A DNA stretch of 64,000 nucleotides, taken from the NCBI GenBank assembly GCA_015178975.1, contig WHVD01000001.1, positions 1,426,001 to 1,490,000 on the forward strand, given 5' to 3'. The stretch comes from Hysterangium stoloniferum. Its lineage: Eukaryota; Basidiomycota; Agaricomycetes; Hysterangiales; Hysterangiaceae. The position numbers and the translations under genes are program-made. Below, one piece after another: positions 11,147 to 22,437 of the stretch. Position 1 is the first letter of the stretch; each line of letters starts with the position of its first letter. A model generated the notes under the pieces. It saw only the letters and a program-made list of their open reading frames with translations. It was not told the origin of the DNA and ran no database searches.

Positions 11147-13767
11147 CAGTCGACTCTGTTATAACCCATACGTCTTGGGATAGGTCCAGGGGTATGGGTT
11201 TTGGGAGAGTATGGGTTATGAGGGAGGTTGATCATTGATGAGGCAAAGTTCACAACTGTCTATATAAATTCAAACCTACTAACATTACTGCAGGATGCAA
11301 ACTATTTAGGTTCGAAATAACTATTCAATTTTGTCTCTTTCATGGATTGCATCTCAAGAACCCGTGTCCTCTTCCCTAATGAGCCCAGCATCGACTCCAA
11401 CTTACGCACAAATGGATCATCAAATTCTTTGATGTATTTTCCCAAAACTAATGCCGCCTGGAGTGCTTCACTGCATGTAGGAGCCGGTTCGAGAAGCCCA
11501 CTGTTGCTGTCTGCTTCATTGCTATTCCCTCCACCATTTGCTTCCTGCAATGCTTTTGCATCCATTACAGCTTGGTAGATATCTTCATCAGTTGACTCGA
11601 AGATATTGTGTATCTCAGCAGCTGGGTTGAGAAGTTCTGCGATATCCATTCGGTTCGAGCGTTGGAGGGCCCCAGTAAGTTCTAAATCATCCAATGCTTC
11701 ACGGACAGTGTTCTCAGCATGCACAATAGGATCACTCGGGTTGCGTAATTCGGTGGCATGGATTAGCGATGAGATGGGAAGGGACGGTTGAATGAGGGGT
11801 GATGATGGTGATGAGTTGGTGTTGGGAAGGATGTTGGCTTTACGCCAGCAGTTTCGGATCGTTGTTGTGTCCACCTCATTCCATGCATCATCAGCAAGTT
11901 GCATAGCTTCGAGCTGATCAATGTTGTAGATTTGTGATGGGGTGACACCAGCTTCATAGAGGTGGATGGCACGGTTGATAAATCGAGCACGATATTTTGC
12001 CTTGAAACAGTGAATGATTCCCTGGTCATTGGGTTGAATGTGTGCAGTGAGGTTGGGCTTGAAATTAACAACTCGTATGTTGGTGAGGTTCTCTGGGATG
12101 ATGTGTCCTGAAAAGTTGTCCTGCAAAAGTAAAATCTTCCGGTCTTCATTCCAGAGCTTCCTATCCCAATCTAATAGCCACTCCTGATAGAGAGTGCCTG
12201 TCATCCATGCCTTTGCATTATTCCGATAATAGAAACCAAGTTGTGCACCGGTCTTGTTCTTGAATGCCCGTGGCTTTTGTGCTTTTCCGATGATAAAGGG
12301 AGGTAGTTTTTTTGAGCCATCAGCATTTGCTGTGAATAGATATGTAAGTCGAAGTTTCTTTCCTTTGATGCCAGAGTGTTGCTTGTCAGCAAGTCCACGA
12401 TCTGGAGGCATACTGTAAATATTTTTAATCAAGCCTAATCAACATTCAAAAATCAAAGAGAACTCACACATAGAAGAGAGAAGATTCATCTGCATTAAAA
12501 ATATTACATGGCTTGTAGCCTTCTTTTTTGATAAGCTCTTGAATTCGCAGCTGCTCCTTTTCGACCATATCAGGAGGTGCAGAGGCAGCTTCACCATGCC
12601 ACTTCATATCCTTCAATCCATTGCATGCTTTAAAACTGCTCAACCATCCATCACTCAGGTTGAGACGTTCATCATCTGGTATACCTACAAGGTCAGCAAA
12701 TGTTTTCCATTTCTGGTGAAGAACTTCGCCAGTAAGAAGCAGCTTGTCTGCCATTGCCTTTGAAACCCAAAGGTCTAACATCTCCGTAACCTCTGGATGC
12801 TGTGTTTGACGAATCCTTTTGGCTGAGCATGCTGAACTTCTGCTGCTTTCATACTCTGCTCGCCATCTTGCTTCATCCTTGACCCATGCTGAGACAAGTG
12901 GCTGCTTGATTTTGAGGCTGGGATAGATTGTACAAAAATGATTTGCTGTTTTCTTCTGGACCTTACCATTGGCATTATGCCAATTTAGGATCTCAATTCT
13001 TTGTTGAAGTGTTGCATTTTCTTTTTTCCGAGATTCTGCAAATGGCTTGAGGGGTTTCCCACCAGGTGTGGGAATATCACTGGTAGTTGGGCCTACAAAC
13101 AATTTACTGAGTACAACCTGCAATGTACATCTATATAACATAGAAATTTTGAAGTCTTACGCTTTCGCTTCTTTGAAGGGGCCTCATTCTTCCTACCACT
13201 CTCCGCAAGTCTCTGCAGCTTCTGTACAACTGTTTTGGCCTGTGAACCAACCTGGCAAAGCCTTGTTCATAGTCAGATGCACTATCCAATGTCTCCACCA
13301 CCCTTTCTTCATCTATCAAATTCCCATCACCATCAAGCCAGTCCTGATCAACCTCTGATATGGGTTGACCAGCTTTCAACTCGACCTCGAGCCTGGCTCT
13401 CCATTCTTGAATCTGGTCATAAAGCTTAGTTAATCCTTTTTTGAGAACCTCAACAGGTTTCATGATGAGAGAGGTTAGTATCTTAGATTGGTTTCCAGTT
13501 ATTGTTGCCATTTTGGGACACATATATATGTACTGTATGTAAAATCAGATTATATAACCAAATAATTTCCTAATGTATTATGTCAGGGTTATCTGAGTAT
13601 ACATATGTATGGGTTATGATGACCAAAAATCAGTATGGGTTATTGGTTATTGGAGAGTATGGGTTATCAATACAAAATCCCTGCAAACCGACTTGGGAAA
13701 TTGAAAATCCTATGGGTTATTAAGGAGTATGGGTTATATGGGGTATGGGTTATATCAGAGTTGACTG
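11147..13767 (-). mobile_element. Pogo/Tigger-type DNA transposon
   Basis: The element is 2621 bp long. Its terminal inverted repeats begin CAGTCGACTCTGTTATAACC on the left and CAGTCAACTCTGATATAACC on the right (reverse complement). It is flanked by TA on both sides (11145-11146 and 13768-13769). The intact sister LTR at 14885-14895 shows the empty site TAGCTATTCG with one TA. Several copies of TATGGGTTAT lie within each end, as expected for transposase-binding subterminal repeats. The transposase gene runs on the minus strand. Confidence 0.95.
11302..13523 (-). pseudogene. Pogo-type transposase with one probable frameshift
   Basis: Three exons lie on the minus strand: about 13523-13161, 13092-12468 and 12412-11302. 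The introns are 13160-13093 and 12467-12413. The second exon carries a CENP-B-like DNA-binding region (QQRIEILNWH.., VSAWVKDEARW). The DDE catalytic core shows IFNADESSLFY for the first Asp, LLLQDNFSGH for the second and HIQPNDQGII for the third, with 30 residues between the last two (DD30D). The first exon changes frame near 13255-13270: the stretch ending SDYEQGF is in one frame and QAKTVVQKLQRLAESG, which splices correctly, is in another. A single small indel would explain this. The C-terminal 150 residues are low complexity. The element is probably inactive, though the core is intact. Confidence 0.8.
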
Positions 13768-13869
13768 TATTCGTTTGCCTTACGGCCAAATAGACAAACG
13801 GAACCTTAATTAGCTTGCGAGCTTACGGTCACTGCTGCAGCACACTGGTATTATCACATCATCACCACC

Positions 13870-14700
13870 ATGTCACCATCACTTCCTTTTGACAAATTGA
13901 ATGAAATGAACTATGATGATTGGAAGATTCAAATGGAAGCTCACCTCGTCGAAAAGGACCTGTTTAGCATCATCGATGGAACACAGGAGATGCCTACAAC
14001 CACTCCCAACTCAAAGGCAATGCGCACCTATCTCCAGAAGCAACGTCTTGTTCGCGCCAAAATTATCCTTGCAGTTGAACCATCCCAACTCCCTCATGAC
14101 GAGAACCCATCTATTATTTGGGATCGTTTGAGCCAAATCCATAGTGCTTGGGGACTCGGAACTTTACTCACAACTTGATGAGTGTTACCGGCTGGAGCAA
14201 TCTGATCGAGTCAAAAGTGAAGACTCACCCATCTCTTCAGTTCCATCTCGCATCACAGACCTTGACAAGGTCATGGTTCTCACCTCTGGTCTTCCACCAG
14301 CTTATAACTCCCTTCTTGTTCATATCTCTACCATCCCTATCACTTCCCTTAACTTCGAAGCAATTGTCACACAGTTACTAAACGAAGAACAGCGTCAGAA
14401 GCCCCAAACTCTTTCAGTGCAGTCACTTAACACTCGCACAACTTCAGCATTTCCTGAACCAGACACTGATGCTGCCATGCTTGTCAAAGCCAGTCACGGA
14501 TCACGGCCTACCAAACGGCATACAGTGAAGTGCTACAAATGCGGGGGTGTTGGTCACTTCGGAACCAGTGCCCAACTCGTGATTCTGATGCCATGCCAGA
14601 AGTCAATTCTGTGGAAGAAGATAATGGTGACATTGCTGGATTGGCGGCTCTCAATTCAAGTGACGACGACGGCGTATTCTAGCACTTATGTGCATTTGCG
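13870..14700 (+). pseudogene. Copia gag polyprotein with a frameshift
   Basis: The N-terminal half starts MSPSLPFDKLNEMNYDDWK, typical of Copia gag. It shifts frame at about 14145-14155 and continues in the next frame with VMVLTSGLPPAYNSLL. It ends with a CCHC knuckle that starts CYKCGGVGHF but lacks a clear final Cys. There is no pol behind it. Gag proteins pack retroelement RNA into particles; this one is damaged. Confidence 0.8.
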
Positions 14701-14740
14701 GGGGTGTACGCACACTCACTTATGTAAACTCGTGGGGGTG

Positions 14741-14965
14741 TGTTGGAATTACGAGTGTGACATAAGCTCGTCTCTTTGTTTCATTATTTCATTATTTTTG
14801 TTTTCTTTGTTCTATTCCTCTTTTGTTCTCTATTTTAGTATTCCTTTTGTTTAGCAGACTATATAAGTAGCCTAGAGTCCATGTATCTAGCTATTCGTTT
14901 GCCTTACGGCCAAATAGACAAACGGAACCTTATTGCTCTCTGTTCTCGCGAGCTTAATTCTAACA
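14741..14965 (+). repeat. 3' LTR of the gag-only Copia element
   Basis: The LTR is 225 bp and starts TGTTGGAATT directly after a GTGGGGGTG polypurine tract. It contains the uninterrupted version of the site used by the pogo element in the 5' LTR (TCTAGCTATTCGTTTG). It ends TAACA before CTGTC. Confidence 0.8.
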
Positions 14966-15369
14966 CTGTCATTGGTGCGAATGTGCATGAGTGGGAGGAG
15001 AAGGAGCCTGCTGAACTTAGTCCCAAGTCCGCGTTCACCCACGCGCAGTGGCACCGTGACCGGATTTGAAGAGGTCGTTCAGATTCGCATGTGCAAGGAT
15101 TTAGCGTCGAGTTTTTGGGGTGAGTCCAATTTAGCATTCTTTTCGTTTTTTCCGATTGTCGTCTAACATTAATAAAAAGAGATCGTTTACAGTTTGTTGA
15201 AGCCTCAACATATTTGGCGATTGAAGGGCTCGCCAATGGTGTCGTGCAGCAATGCTTTTCGCTGCTCGAGAATCCAGAAAGATACATGATAGCTGTTCAT
15301 CTTCTTGGTATGGCAGAAGCGTCTGTGATCTCTATAACTTGCAACTTTTCAGATCTGTTTACCCTGCGC

Positions 15370-15805
15370 GAGGTAACTTGGTACGGCATGTAGTCAGCTG
15401 ACATTCAGATGGGTATCATTTACAGAGATGTAACAATTACGGGAAAAATATGTGCCACGCTGGGCCTCGAATAAAACTTGGAGATAGGTTCTAGAATATT
15501 GAGCTTGCTCTGCGATATACGGAGGATCTACATGCTTTATTTACCTCTCATAACATTCTTGGGGGGAAAATCAATATCGTAGAAACAAGTTTTTTATATG
15601 AAACCACACCCATGTATGTCGTCGACCAGACTGCGTTCATCAACTGTGCTTGTGCTGTGGGTCCAGTTTTACTCTCAGTCAGCTTTTCTTTTTCAGTCAC
15701 TTGACTTTGGAAACCAGGTGGAAATGACATTGTCTGCATTAGATCTGCTATGGGCAGGCATGGCAGCAGAGATGGCAGTGGGAAAGATGGTTACAAGTGG
15801 TGTTT
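15370..15805. other. Intergenic stretch without a supported gene
   Basis: This holds the possible tail of the split host gene (to about 15475). After that only short frames on both strands occur, without domain or splice support. No terminal repeats were seen. Confidence 0.4.
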
Positions 15806-16000
15806 GTAGGAACACCACTTGTGGCTTGGATTGACTCTAATGGTTTCCGATAGAGGGGGGGCTACCACACACCACGCAGGTTCCTTCTCGTAAAGGGGAT
15901 CCAGATCATCTTAAAATTTGTAAATGAGTTAAGGATTCTCTTTTTGTAACTCCACGGCACAGCCCAATTTTAATCTTATTATTGAAGGATTTGACCAATG
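15806..16000 (+). repeat. 190-bp dispersed repeat, copy 2
   Basis: Same-orientation match to 6006-6195, with scattered substitutions and a few small indels. See copy 1 for the boundary words. The flanking sequences on both sides are unrelated to those of copy 1. Confidence 0.7.
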
Positions 16001-16783
16001 GGTGGTAAAGTGTTTCCCTTATGGTGTCTCGGGGGATTGCTAGTCTGCCCCTGACATATAGGAGGCATGCATCCTTGTGTACCCCTTCAATGCTTCCTGC
16101 GGTGATATCCTAGAAGTTTTGATAGAACTGCAAATGGGCTGAAAGGTGTAGATGTTCAGAACAGAAAACTGACTGATGTTGGTAGGCCGACAGGGACTGA
16201 ACGGAAGGACTTGGCTTCAGCTTATATGCTGCACCCTCGCAAGTTACTGTCAGGTGTCCTTAAATTTCAGGTGGGAAAAAACTAGTCCTATTGAATTTCT
16301 CATGGTGAGTTACTGATTGGAAACTGAAGGATAAGTTGAGTGTCAGGCTGACAGGTCAGAGACCAAGGGTGGGTGAGTGCATGCAGAGGTGGGAGTGGGA
16401 TACTTAGAGTAAGGCTTATGAGAGATGTATGTGGGTGTTCTGAGTTGATATTCTGATTGCCCAGTAACTACAATTACAGTGGGTTTACATACGAGTTATT
16501 GGTGTCTAGAAACTACTAACTAAGGGAAGAGTGGAAAATACTATTGACAAATAAACTTGACTAGGAACTGGAAGGTTACGATAAGATTGGAAGCTGTGAT
16601 TAGCCGAGAGTGGGATTACGAGAAAAGGGAATAGTCCATGGCCTACAAGTATTTACGGGCATATGTGAAACATAGAGTAGGATGGATCATCATAATAAAA
16701 AGGGGACGTATCAAAGCATAACCAGATGGTATGAGTATAACTTGACAGGGGCGTAAATGGGGTTTGATCGCCATGAGGGTATA
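16001..16783. other. Non-coding, probably LTR-derived sequence
   Basis: No gene is supported. At 16211-16239 the minus strand reads GGTGCAGCATATAAGCTGAA. This promoter-like word also occurs on the plus strand at 38584-38610 and, diverged, at 41980-42006, inside LTR-like sequence. It suggests an old LTR in reverse orientation, but its borders were not found. Confidence 0.35.
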
Positions 16784-18076
16784 TGTAATGTATTCAGGGG
16801 ATTCTCTTAGATAGCTCAATATATGCTATAGTGTCACAGAGCTTCAACAATAAAACAAGCAAAGGTCCAGTAATTTAAATACTGATAGATTAATGAGCTG
16901 CGCTATGAAGCTTAAACAACTCAAATCAATGCTTATTTTGATTATTGAAAGGTTCAATAGAACTGTGTATGACTCTTTTAGCAATAAAAGAACTATTCCT
17001 TGAGAATAGGGGCTGGAAGCTGAATATATGCGCAGTAACTTGGCAGAGACTTGATATAAGAGCTTCGGATTTTTGTATGCTTATTTGTAACTATTAATAG
17101 TTATTTAACAAGGTGTTAAATAATTTATTAATAGAGAAAATAATATGTATTGGATTATCTGAGTGCTTGTACTTGATTAATTCAATAAACTTAGGGCTGG
17201 GCCTTGAGTAATCTAGTATTGGCAGGGATTTCAGTAAGGATACTTAGATACTTATTAGGTTTATTATCTAATTAATAAGCCTAAAGGGTAGCTGTGAGGC
17301 TGGGGAACTTAGATGATTAGCTAAGTCCAAGAGTTGCTGACAAAGATTCAAGATGCTGCAAGTGTAGGTGCTTGCAGTGAGTGTATCAGACTAAGGCTAT
17401 TATTGTCCTTAGGATGATGAGGTAAGCTTCTGTGCTGTACTGTAAAATGTGCGAGATAGATTTGTTTTATTGGAAACTTGGCCCTCCTTATATACATTTT
17501 GATAACTCAATGATTAGCTAACTATTTAGTTTATGAGGTCATTAGTGAGATCATAATGACCTCATATTCTACTCAATATTTACCCTTTGTCTATCATGTG
17601 ATTCTCTTCTCTGAGACAAGGGTTGTAACCTCTTGCTTGAACATGAAGGTTCAAGGCCGCAGTCCCGGGACGGAAGCAAACGATGAGTCGGCAGAACCTA
17701 ACAATGACTCGGGTAGTCACGTTCGTGACTTGTGTGACTCGGGTAGTCACATCCGTGACTTGTGTGACATCCTGACACCGGAGGCTTATCTAATAAGTCA
17801 CATGACTCCAAAAATGCACAAACTAGGCTGCAGCAAGGTGCCGAAAGGTAATAACTAAGTAAATAAAATATAAATAATTAGTTAAAAATTATAATAAATT
17901 AACTAAGATATAATAGCATAATATGAGTTCATATATGCTATTATTATGCAAAGTTAAAAGGAATAAGGCCTATTTTTCACAATAAACATATAATAAAAAT
18001 ACAATAAATTCGAAAGAATATTAAATAATCCACAGAAAATTAAGAGGATATTATGAGATGATGCTGATACATCACA
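16784..18076 (+). repeat. Solo LTR, 1.3-kb family
   Basis: The segment begins TGTAATGTATTC and ends CATCACA, and is flanked by a perfect 5-bp direct repeat GTATA (16779-16783 and 18077-18081). Its first 430 bp and last 240 bp match the two ends of the insertion at 36331-39840, which has its own near-perfect target duplication. The interior has no coding capacity. It holds a short tandem pair near 17694-17765 built on GACTCGGGTAGTCAC. A TATA-like box (CCTTATATACA) lies at about 17487. Confidence 0.85.
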
Positions 18077-18081
18077 GTATA

Positions 18082-18611
18082 TGTCAGTGTTGGTATGCCA
18101 ACAGTTTCCAATATGATGACTTGGCCAGTAACTTGAGACACAGATGGACAATAATATCATTGGGGACTGTCAGGTTGTGACATGGTAACAGTATCCCCCA
18201 TTTGGCCAAAATCCCAGGGAGGCTGAAAATCTAGATTTTGTATGTAAAACTTGTTGGGTATGGGTGGTGTATCAAGACATCAAGTGACCTGGTAAAATTT
18301 TACATATGAAAATTCGAGGGGTGCTGGCACTTGAGATTTTAGCTCTTTCCCTTCAACCACAATGACCATGTTTATTTGGGAATCAATATTACTCAAGGAA
18401 GGACTAAAATTAAGGCTGTGCCAATTAAGTAGTGCACAAGATATATTTCACCAGGAAAGTGTACACTAGATGTAATATTTATCATGTTTTAATGCTCTAA
18501 TATCAAATATAATTGTATTTTTGTAAATTTCCAACACAAATTTGATCAAGTATCTACTTGTTTTGAAAAAAAAAAAAACATGTCCCGGCACTAGCGCGGC
18601 ACTTTCCTATA
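18082..18611. other. AT-rich sequence without a supported gene
   Basis: No open frames of interest occur. A run of 13 A's lies near 18566. The end of this stretch marks the left breakpoint of the second duplication copy. Confidence 0.5.
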
Positions 18612-18899
18612 GCCCTCAACAAGTGCACAAGACGCATTATTCATTTTGAAAGTTCTGGGTGTTGACTTTTCTGGGATTTGGGTTAGCGAGGGATCACGAG
18701 CATTAGGGCTCGGGTCGCTGCGGTTTGGAATTCACCGCGTATTTTGGGTTATATAAGGTCTATTTGTATTTGTTTAGTCCTTATCCGTTTACAACGAGTA
18801 CTGCCACCTCACTCAGACAAACAGAAAGTTATACGGTCTAGGAACAGCACCACGAAAACTTAACACTGGGGTCTTTTTATCACTAGAAGCCAATATCAT
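18612..18899 (+). pseudogene. Second copy of the decayed NLR fragment
   Basis: The words AGTGCACAAGA.GCATTATTC, TTTTGAAAGTTCTGGG and TCTTTTTATCACTAGAAGCC match 7025-7085 and, more distantly, the NB-ARC region of the gene at 61225-61285. The relic is cut in two by a solo LTR. Confidence 0.7.
18660..18865 (+). repeat. 206-bp solo LTR inside the NLR relic
   Basis: Begins TGTTGACTTT and ends CTTAACA. It is flanked by CTGGG on both sides (18655-18659 and 18866-18870). Copy 1 of the duplication has the empty site GTTCTGGGGTCT at about 7056-7067. A TATA-like box (GTTATATAAGG) lies inside. Confidence 0.9.
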
Positions 18900-19576
18900 T
18901 GCATAATATATCATCGATGGATGCAGTACAAAGTACACGAGAGTATATGTAAAGGGTATAACTGCATTTGTTTCCCATCTCCTTCGTCAGGGCAAGTTAA
19001 GGCACTGTTCCCATCAGAGGAAGATCGTCTCGTTAGTAGTGTTCCCGTGATCCACAGCTCTCTCTCCGATGTATCACCGGCGTGCTGGAAACCTTCTTTT
19101 AATATAACACCGACCTGTACTTCATTTCTTCAGCCGCTTGATTGCTCATAAGACGCAAGTCTGCGGCACGCCACTGATGCAGAAGATCGTACTATTCATG
19201 CCGGAGTCTAGCGTGGTTTCCTCAGCTCATCAGCGGGTCGTTATTAGGCAAATTGCTGTGGTCATTACTCGGTTTGCGATCGTCAGGATGTTTGAAGAAG
19301 AAGAAGCCCACAAAAACTTTTCCTTATCCTGGCTTGCAAGATTGCACTGCCCACACATGTAGCCGCCAATCAGTGAATTGTTTTTGACCTTGGCGTCTTC
19401 CGCAGCACCCATTGTATGTAGGAGGCTACTGGACATTGTGGAGCGCCTGGAGGAGCGTGGAGAATCTCTGAATCAGAGCACTTCCCTTCAGCGCTTGAAA
19501 CCATTTAACTGGTCAGTGCCCCCAATATTAATGGGCCCATTCATGTCCCACCTTTTCTTCCCTCCTCGCATCTAGC

Positions 19577-21826
19577 ATGTCCGCCCCCATAGAGCATACC
19601 ACTGGGAACGTTCACGTCGAGCCAGACGAAAAGTCGGCTAAGGGCGACAAAGACTTCTTCTCGTCTGCCAGGAGTGGTGTGACCGATCTCTTGTTCTTAT
19701 GCTCTGTGTATACGAGTAGCTTAGACCTTTACAGTAGACGGAACCACCTCATTACTCGATTACATTTTCTATGCAGAGGAAACGCGCACAAGAGAGCAAG
19801 GCACCCAAACACAGCGGTCCGTTGCGTCATGTCTTCCCCGATCGCTTCTTACAATATTCTGACACGACTATTGTCTGTCGCGCTGGAACCAGGTTCTCGG
19901 CTGTAACGTCGCAGACAGATTTTGAGTTGGTTAACGCACGTCTGGCCCTGCGCACCGCGAGGTAGAGCAGCTGAATTATTTCCGATATATGCGCTTGAAA
20001 GGTTTTCTTTTGCAGTTGGGCTTCTGTCTTCTACTTGATCACCACAGATATAATCGGTCCTTTCAATGCACCGTTTGGCTTTAGTCAGGTCGGCTACGTT
20101 CCAGGTGTCATTCTCTACGTGATCAGTATGTCCAGCCTGCCGTCCTCTTTTCACTTGACGCCGGATTTATCGGGCTCATGTTTTATCAGTGGGAGGTATC
20201 GCATGCTACACTGGCTTGATAATTTGGCGTCTGTTTTGTCATTTGGATTCTGATAAGCACCCTGTCAAGACATATGCTGACCTTGGAGAACGTATTTTTG
20301 GCAAATGGTTCAGGCACATGTGCACCGTGCTTCAATCATTGCAACTCATTATCGGCGTAAGTGATCGATTTCGACGGTACGACTTAGGCCACAAAGACTC
20401 ACAAAAAATCAACAAAGGTCGGCACCATCATCCTGGGGAATGCGCAGAGCGTAGAACAGATTGCAACAAACAAGAAGATATGCTTTTCCGTTGCCATTTT
20501 AATCTGGGCACTGGTTGGCATGGTCATTGGCCAGATTCGCTCACTTAAGCAATATGGTTGGCTTGCAAGCCCGTGAGTCTCAAGCTCTCCTCCGTGCGAA
20601 CCATTTACTGACAACGCGACAATCCAAGGGCCGTTTGGATGAACCTTTTCATAATATTCGGTATGCGGCATTTTACCGCGCCCCCAAGTATTAAATGCCA
20701 TCATCATAGTGGTGATGGGTGTGGTGGCCCACTCCCCACCCAACTATGCAGCCGCGAAGGCTGCGTTCGGACTGTCTCCTGGCCCCGTCATGACTGCAAG
20801 ATTCGTGGGCTTGCCACTGTTCTCAAAAGTCAATGGTATTATGCAGATTGTCTACGCCTACGGAGGCGCCATGATTTTCCCTGAGCTGATGGCAGAGATG
20901 CGACGGCCGATGGATTTCTGGAAGGCCATGGTACGCATACAGCATATTTTTTTTATGTCGAGCGGATTCCGTTGATAGGCACTCGTCGCTACTTTCTAGT
21001 GCTGTGCCCAGTTGCTGATCGTCACAGTATACATGCTATTTGGAGTCTTCGTCTATACATTCCAGGGTCAATTTTCAATGCCGCTCGCATACCAGGGGCT
21101 CAGTATCTACGCGTGGCAGACTGTCGGGAATGCGTTCAGTCTTATGATGGGTATGATTGCAGCTGGACTATACGGGAATATTGGAATTAGTATGTGATGC
21201 AGGAGAAAACAATATGTGGAATTATTCTAATGTTCTCCCCTAAGAGGTTGCGTATTATGAGATTATTGAAGGATGGTTCAAGGGACCACCACTTATGAGC
21301 ACGAAGGGCCGTATTGTCTGGTCTTGTATGTTCTGCTTAACTCGGTATACTTGTTGTCTCTCTTTTCGTCAAGACTAAATTCCCTCCTGTAGTTATGGTA
21401 CTGATATACTGGTCCTTGGGTGCGTCCCTATCATTCATACGAAGCCGACCTAGATTCTGACACCCTATGTTTACAAAAGCCTTCGTCATTGGCTCTACAA
21501 TCCCCCAAGTACAGACGATATCGGGTTTCGTAGCTGCAATCGGGATTATCCACTTTACTTATACCTTCCCCCCGCTTCTCTTAGTAGGCTTCCAGATGCA
21601 GCTGGATGCACGGCAAAATGACAAGGGTGACACATGGTGGAATATTTCGAGATGGATACGCGCATTTTTCTACGGGAAATGGTACTACAAGGCATTCAAC
21701 TCGGTGTTATTTCTCGGTTCTCTGGCGATGGCTGCGTTGGGCATGTATGGTACTGGAGAAGCAATCAGGGCTACGTTCGCCAGCGGCGCAGCCGCCACTT
21801 CGTTTGGGTGTGGTGTACCAGTGTAA
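19577..21826 (+). CDS. Amino acid permease, Aa_trans (MTR-like) family, copy 2
   Basis: Twelve exons with exactly the same lengths as copy 1 join in frame to 528 residues: 19577-19676, 19738-19825, 19893-19961, 20016-20125, 20190-20356, 20418-20572, 20629-20660, 20710-20930, 21000-21189, 21245-21325, 21393-21419, 21480-21826. All splice borders are kept. The protein differs from copy 1 by scattered substitutions, for example LITTDIIGPF against LITTAILGPF in the first membrane span. This is a recent tandem paralogue, apparently intact. As for copy 1, the family imports neutral or aromatic amino acids by proton symport; the substrate here is inferred only. The Tc1 element and the solo LTRs lie outside the coding exons. 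Confidence 0.85.
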
Positions 21827-22437
21827 ATTCTGTGTATGCATTCCAACACAGACATATAATTCCTTGTAGTATCCTCTCTTCCTTCCTCTTGCTTTTGTTT
21901 TTTCCCTTTTAAACGGAGTGCATAGTGAATATATATTCCATGGTGAAACGACTTTCTTCAAAATCTGTACGTTCGTTAAGGTGGTGACGATTTAACTTTC
22001 GAGACGGTGTATTGAGAACATAATTTTCCGGCAGTGAATTTAGCCTTGGGTCCACAGTTAAGAGACATTGCTTATGTGGGTGTGTATTACTAGTTGTAGA
22101 AATAGGCCAGGAGGCGCTATGAGCAGATAGGTGACTTGTTTTAATAGGAGATCGTGCCGAGAGCTGGACGCTGGACGGGATTCTTTTGTGAGTTCTCAAA
22201 TTTATCAAATTCTGAATTCATTCAATATTGAGGTCCTGGGCCTTTTTTTTTGAGCCAAATGACTATGCTTCAACATAAAAGTGGTCATGCATTGCCAATG
22301 TCACCAGACAATATCCAGTATCACAGCATTCATCTGGGCCACTTGATATTTGATTGCCCGCTTTTCTCATACAATCCCCCCACCTTGCAGTCTAGTGTTC
22401 ACTTCATTCTATGTTTCTTCCGATTTATTGAAATATA

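Larger units (their letters stand above)
10994..13831 (+). repeat. 5' LTR of the gag-only Copia, split by pogo
   Basis: The two LTR pieces (10994-11146 and 13770-13831) match the intact 3' LTR at 14741-14965. Both contain an ACTATATAAG TATA-like box and a short inverted pair CGTTTG..CAAACG. The last 30 bp differ between the two LTRs by small indels, so the exact 3' border carries some doubt. Confidence 0.75.
10994..14965 (+). mobile_element. Gag-only (non-autonomous) Copia-like LTR element
   Basis: The element is bounded by LTRs beginning TGTTGGAATTACGAG (10994 and 14741) and ending in CA (13831 and 14965). It is flanked by CTATC on the left and CTGTC on the right, a 5-bp target duplication with one change. 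Between the LTRs there is only a gag region (13870-14640) and a purine-rich tract (GTGGGGGTG) just before the 3' LTR. No protease, integrase or reverse transcriptase is present, so it must have moved with help from another element. Its 5' LTR is split by a pogo element (11147-13767). The element disrupts an unidentified host gene. Confidence 0.8.
10889..15450 (+). pseudogene. Unidentified host gene split by a Copia insertion
   Basis: If the Copia element (10994-14965) and one 5-bp target copy are removed, the frame ending QELQAYT before it reads straight on into VIGANVHEWEEKEPAEL after it. Downstream, GT..AG introns at about 15118-15181 and 15309-15351 link further coding pieces (FEEVVQIRMCKDLASSFW, then RLQFVEASTYLAIEG). 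I do not recognise the family. The sequence looks like real spliced coding DNA, so an ordinary gene appears to have been inactivated by the insertion. Its true start and end are not clear. Confidence 0.45.
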
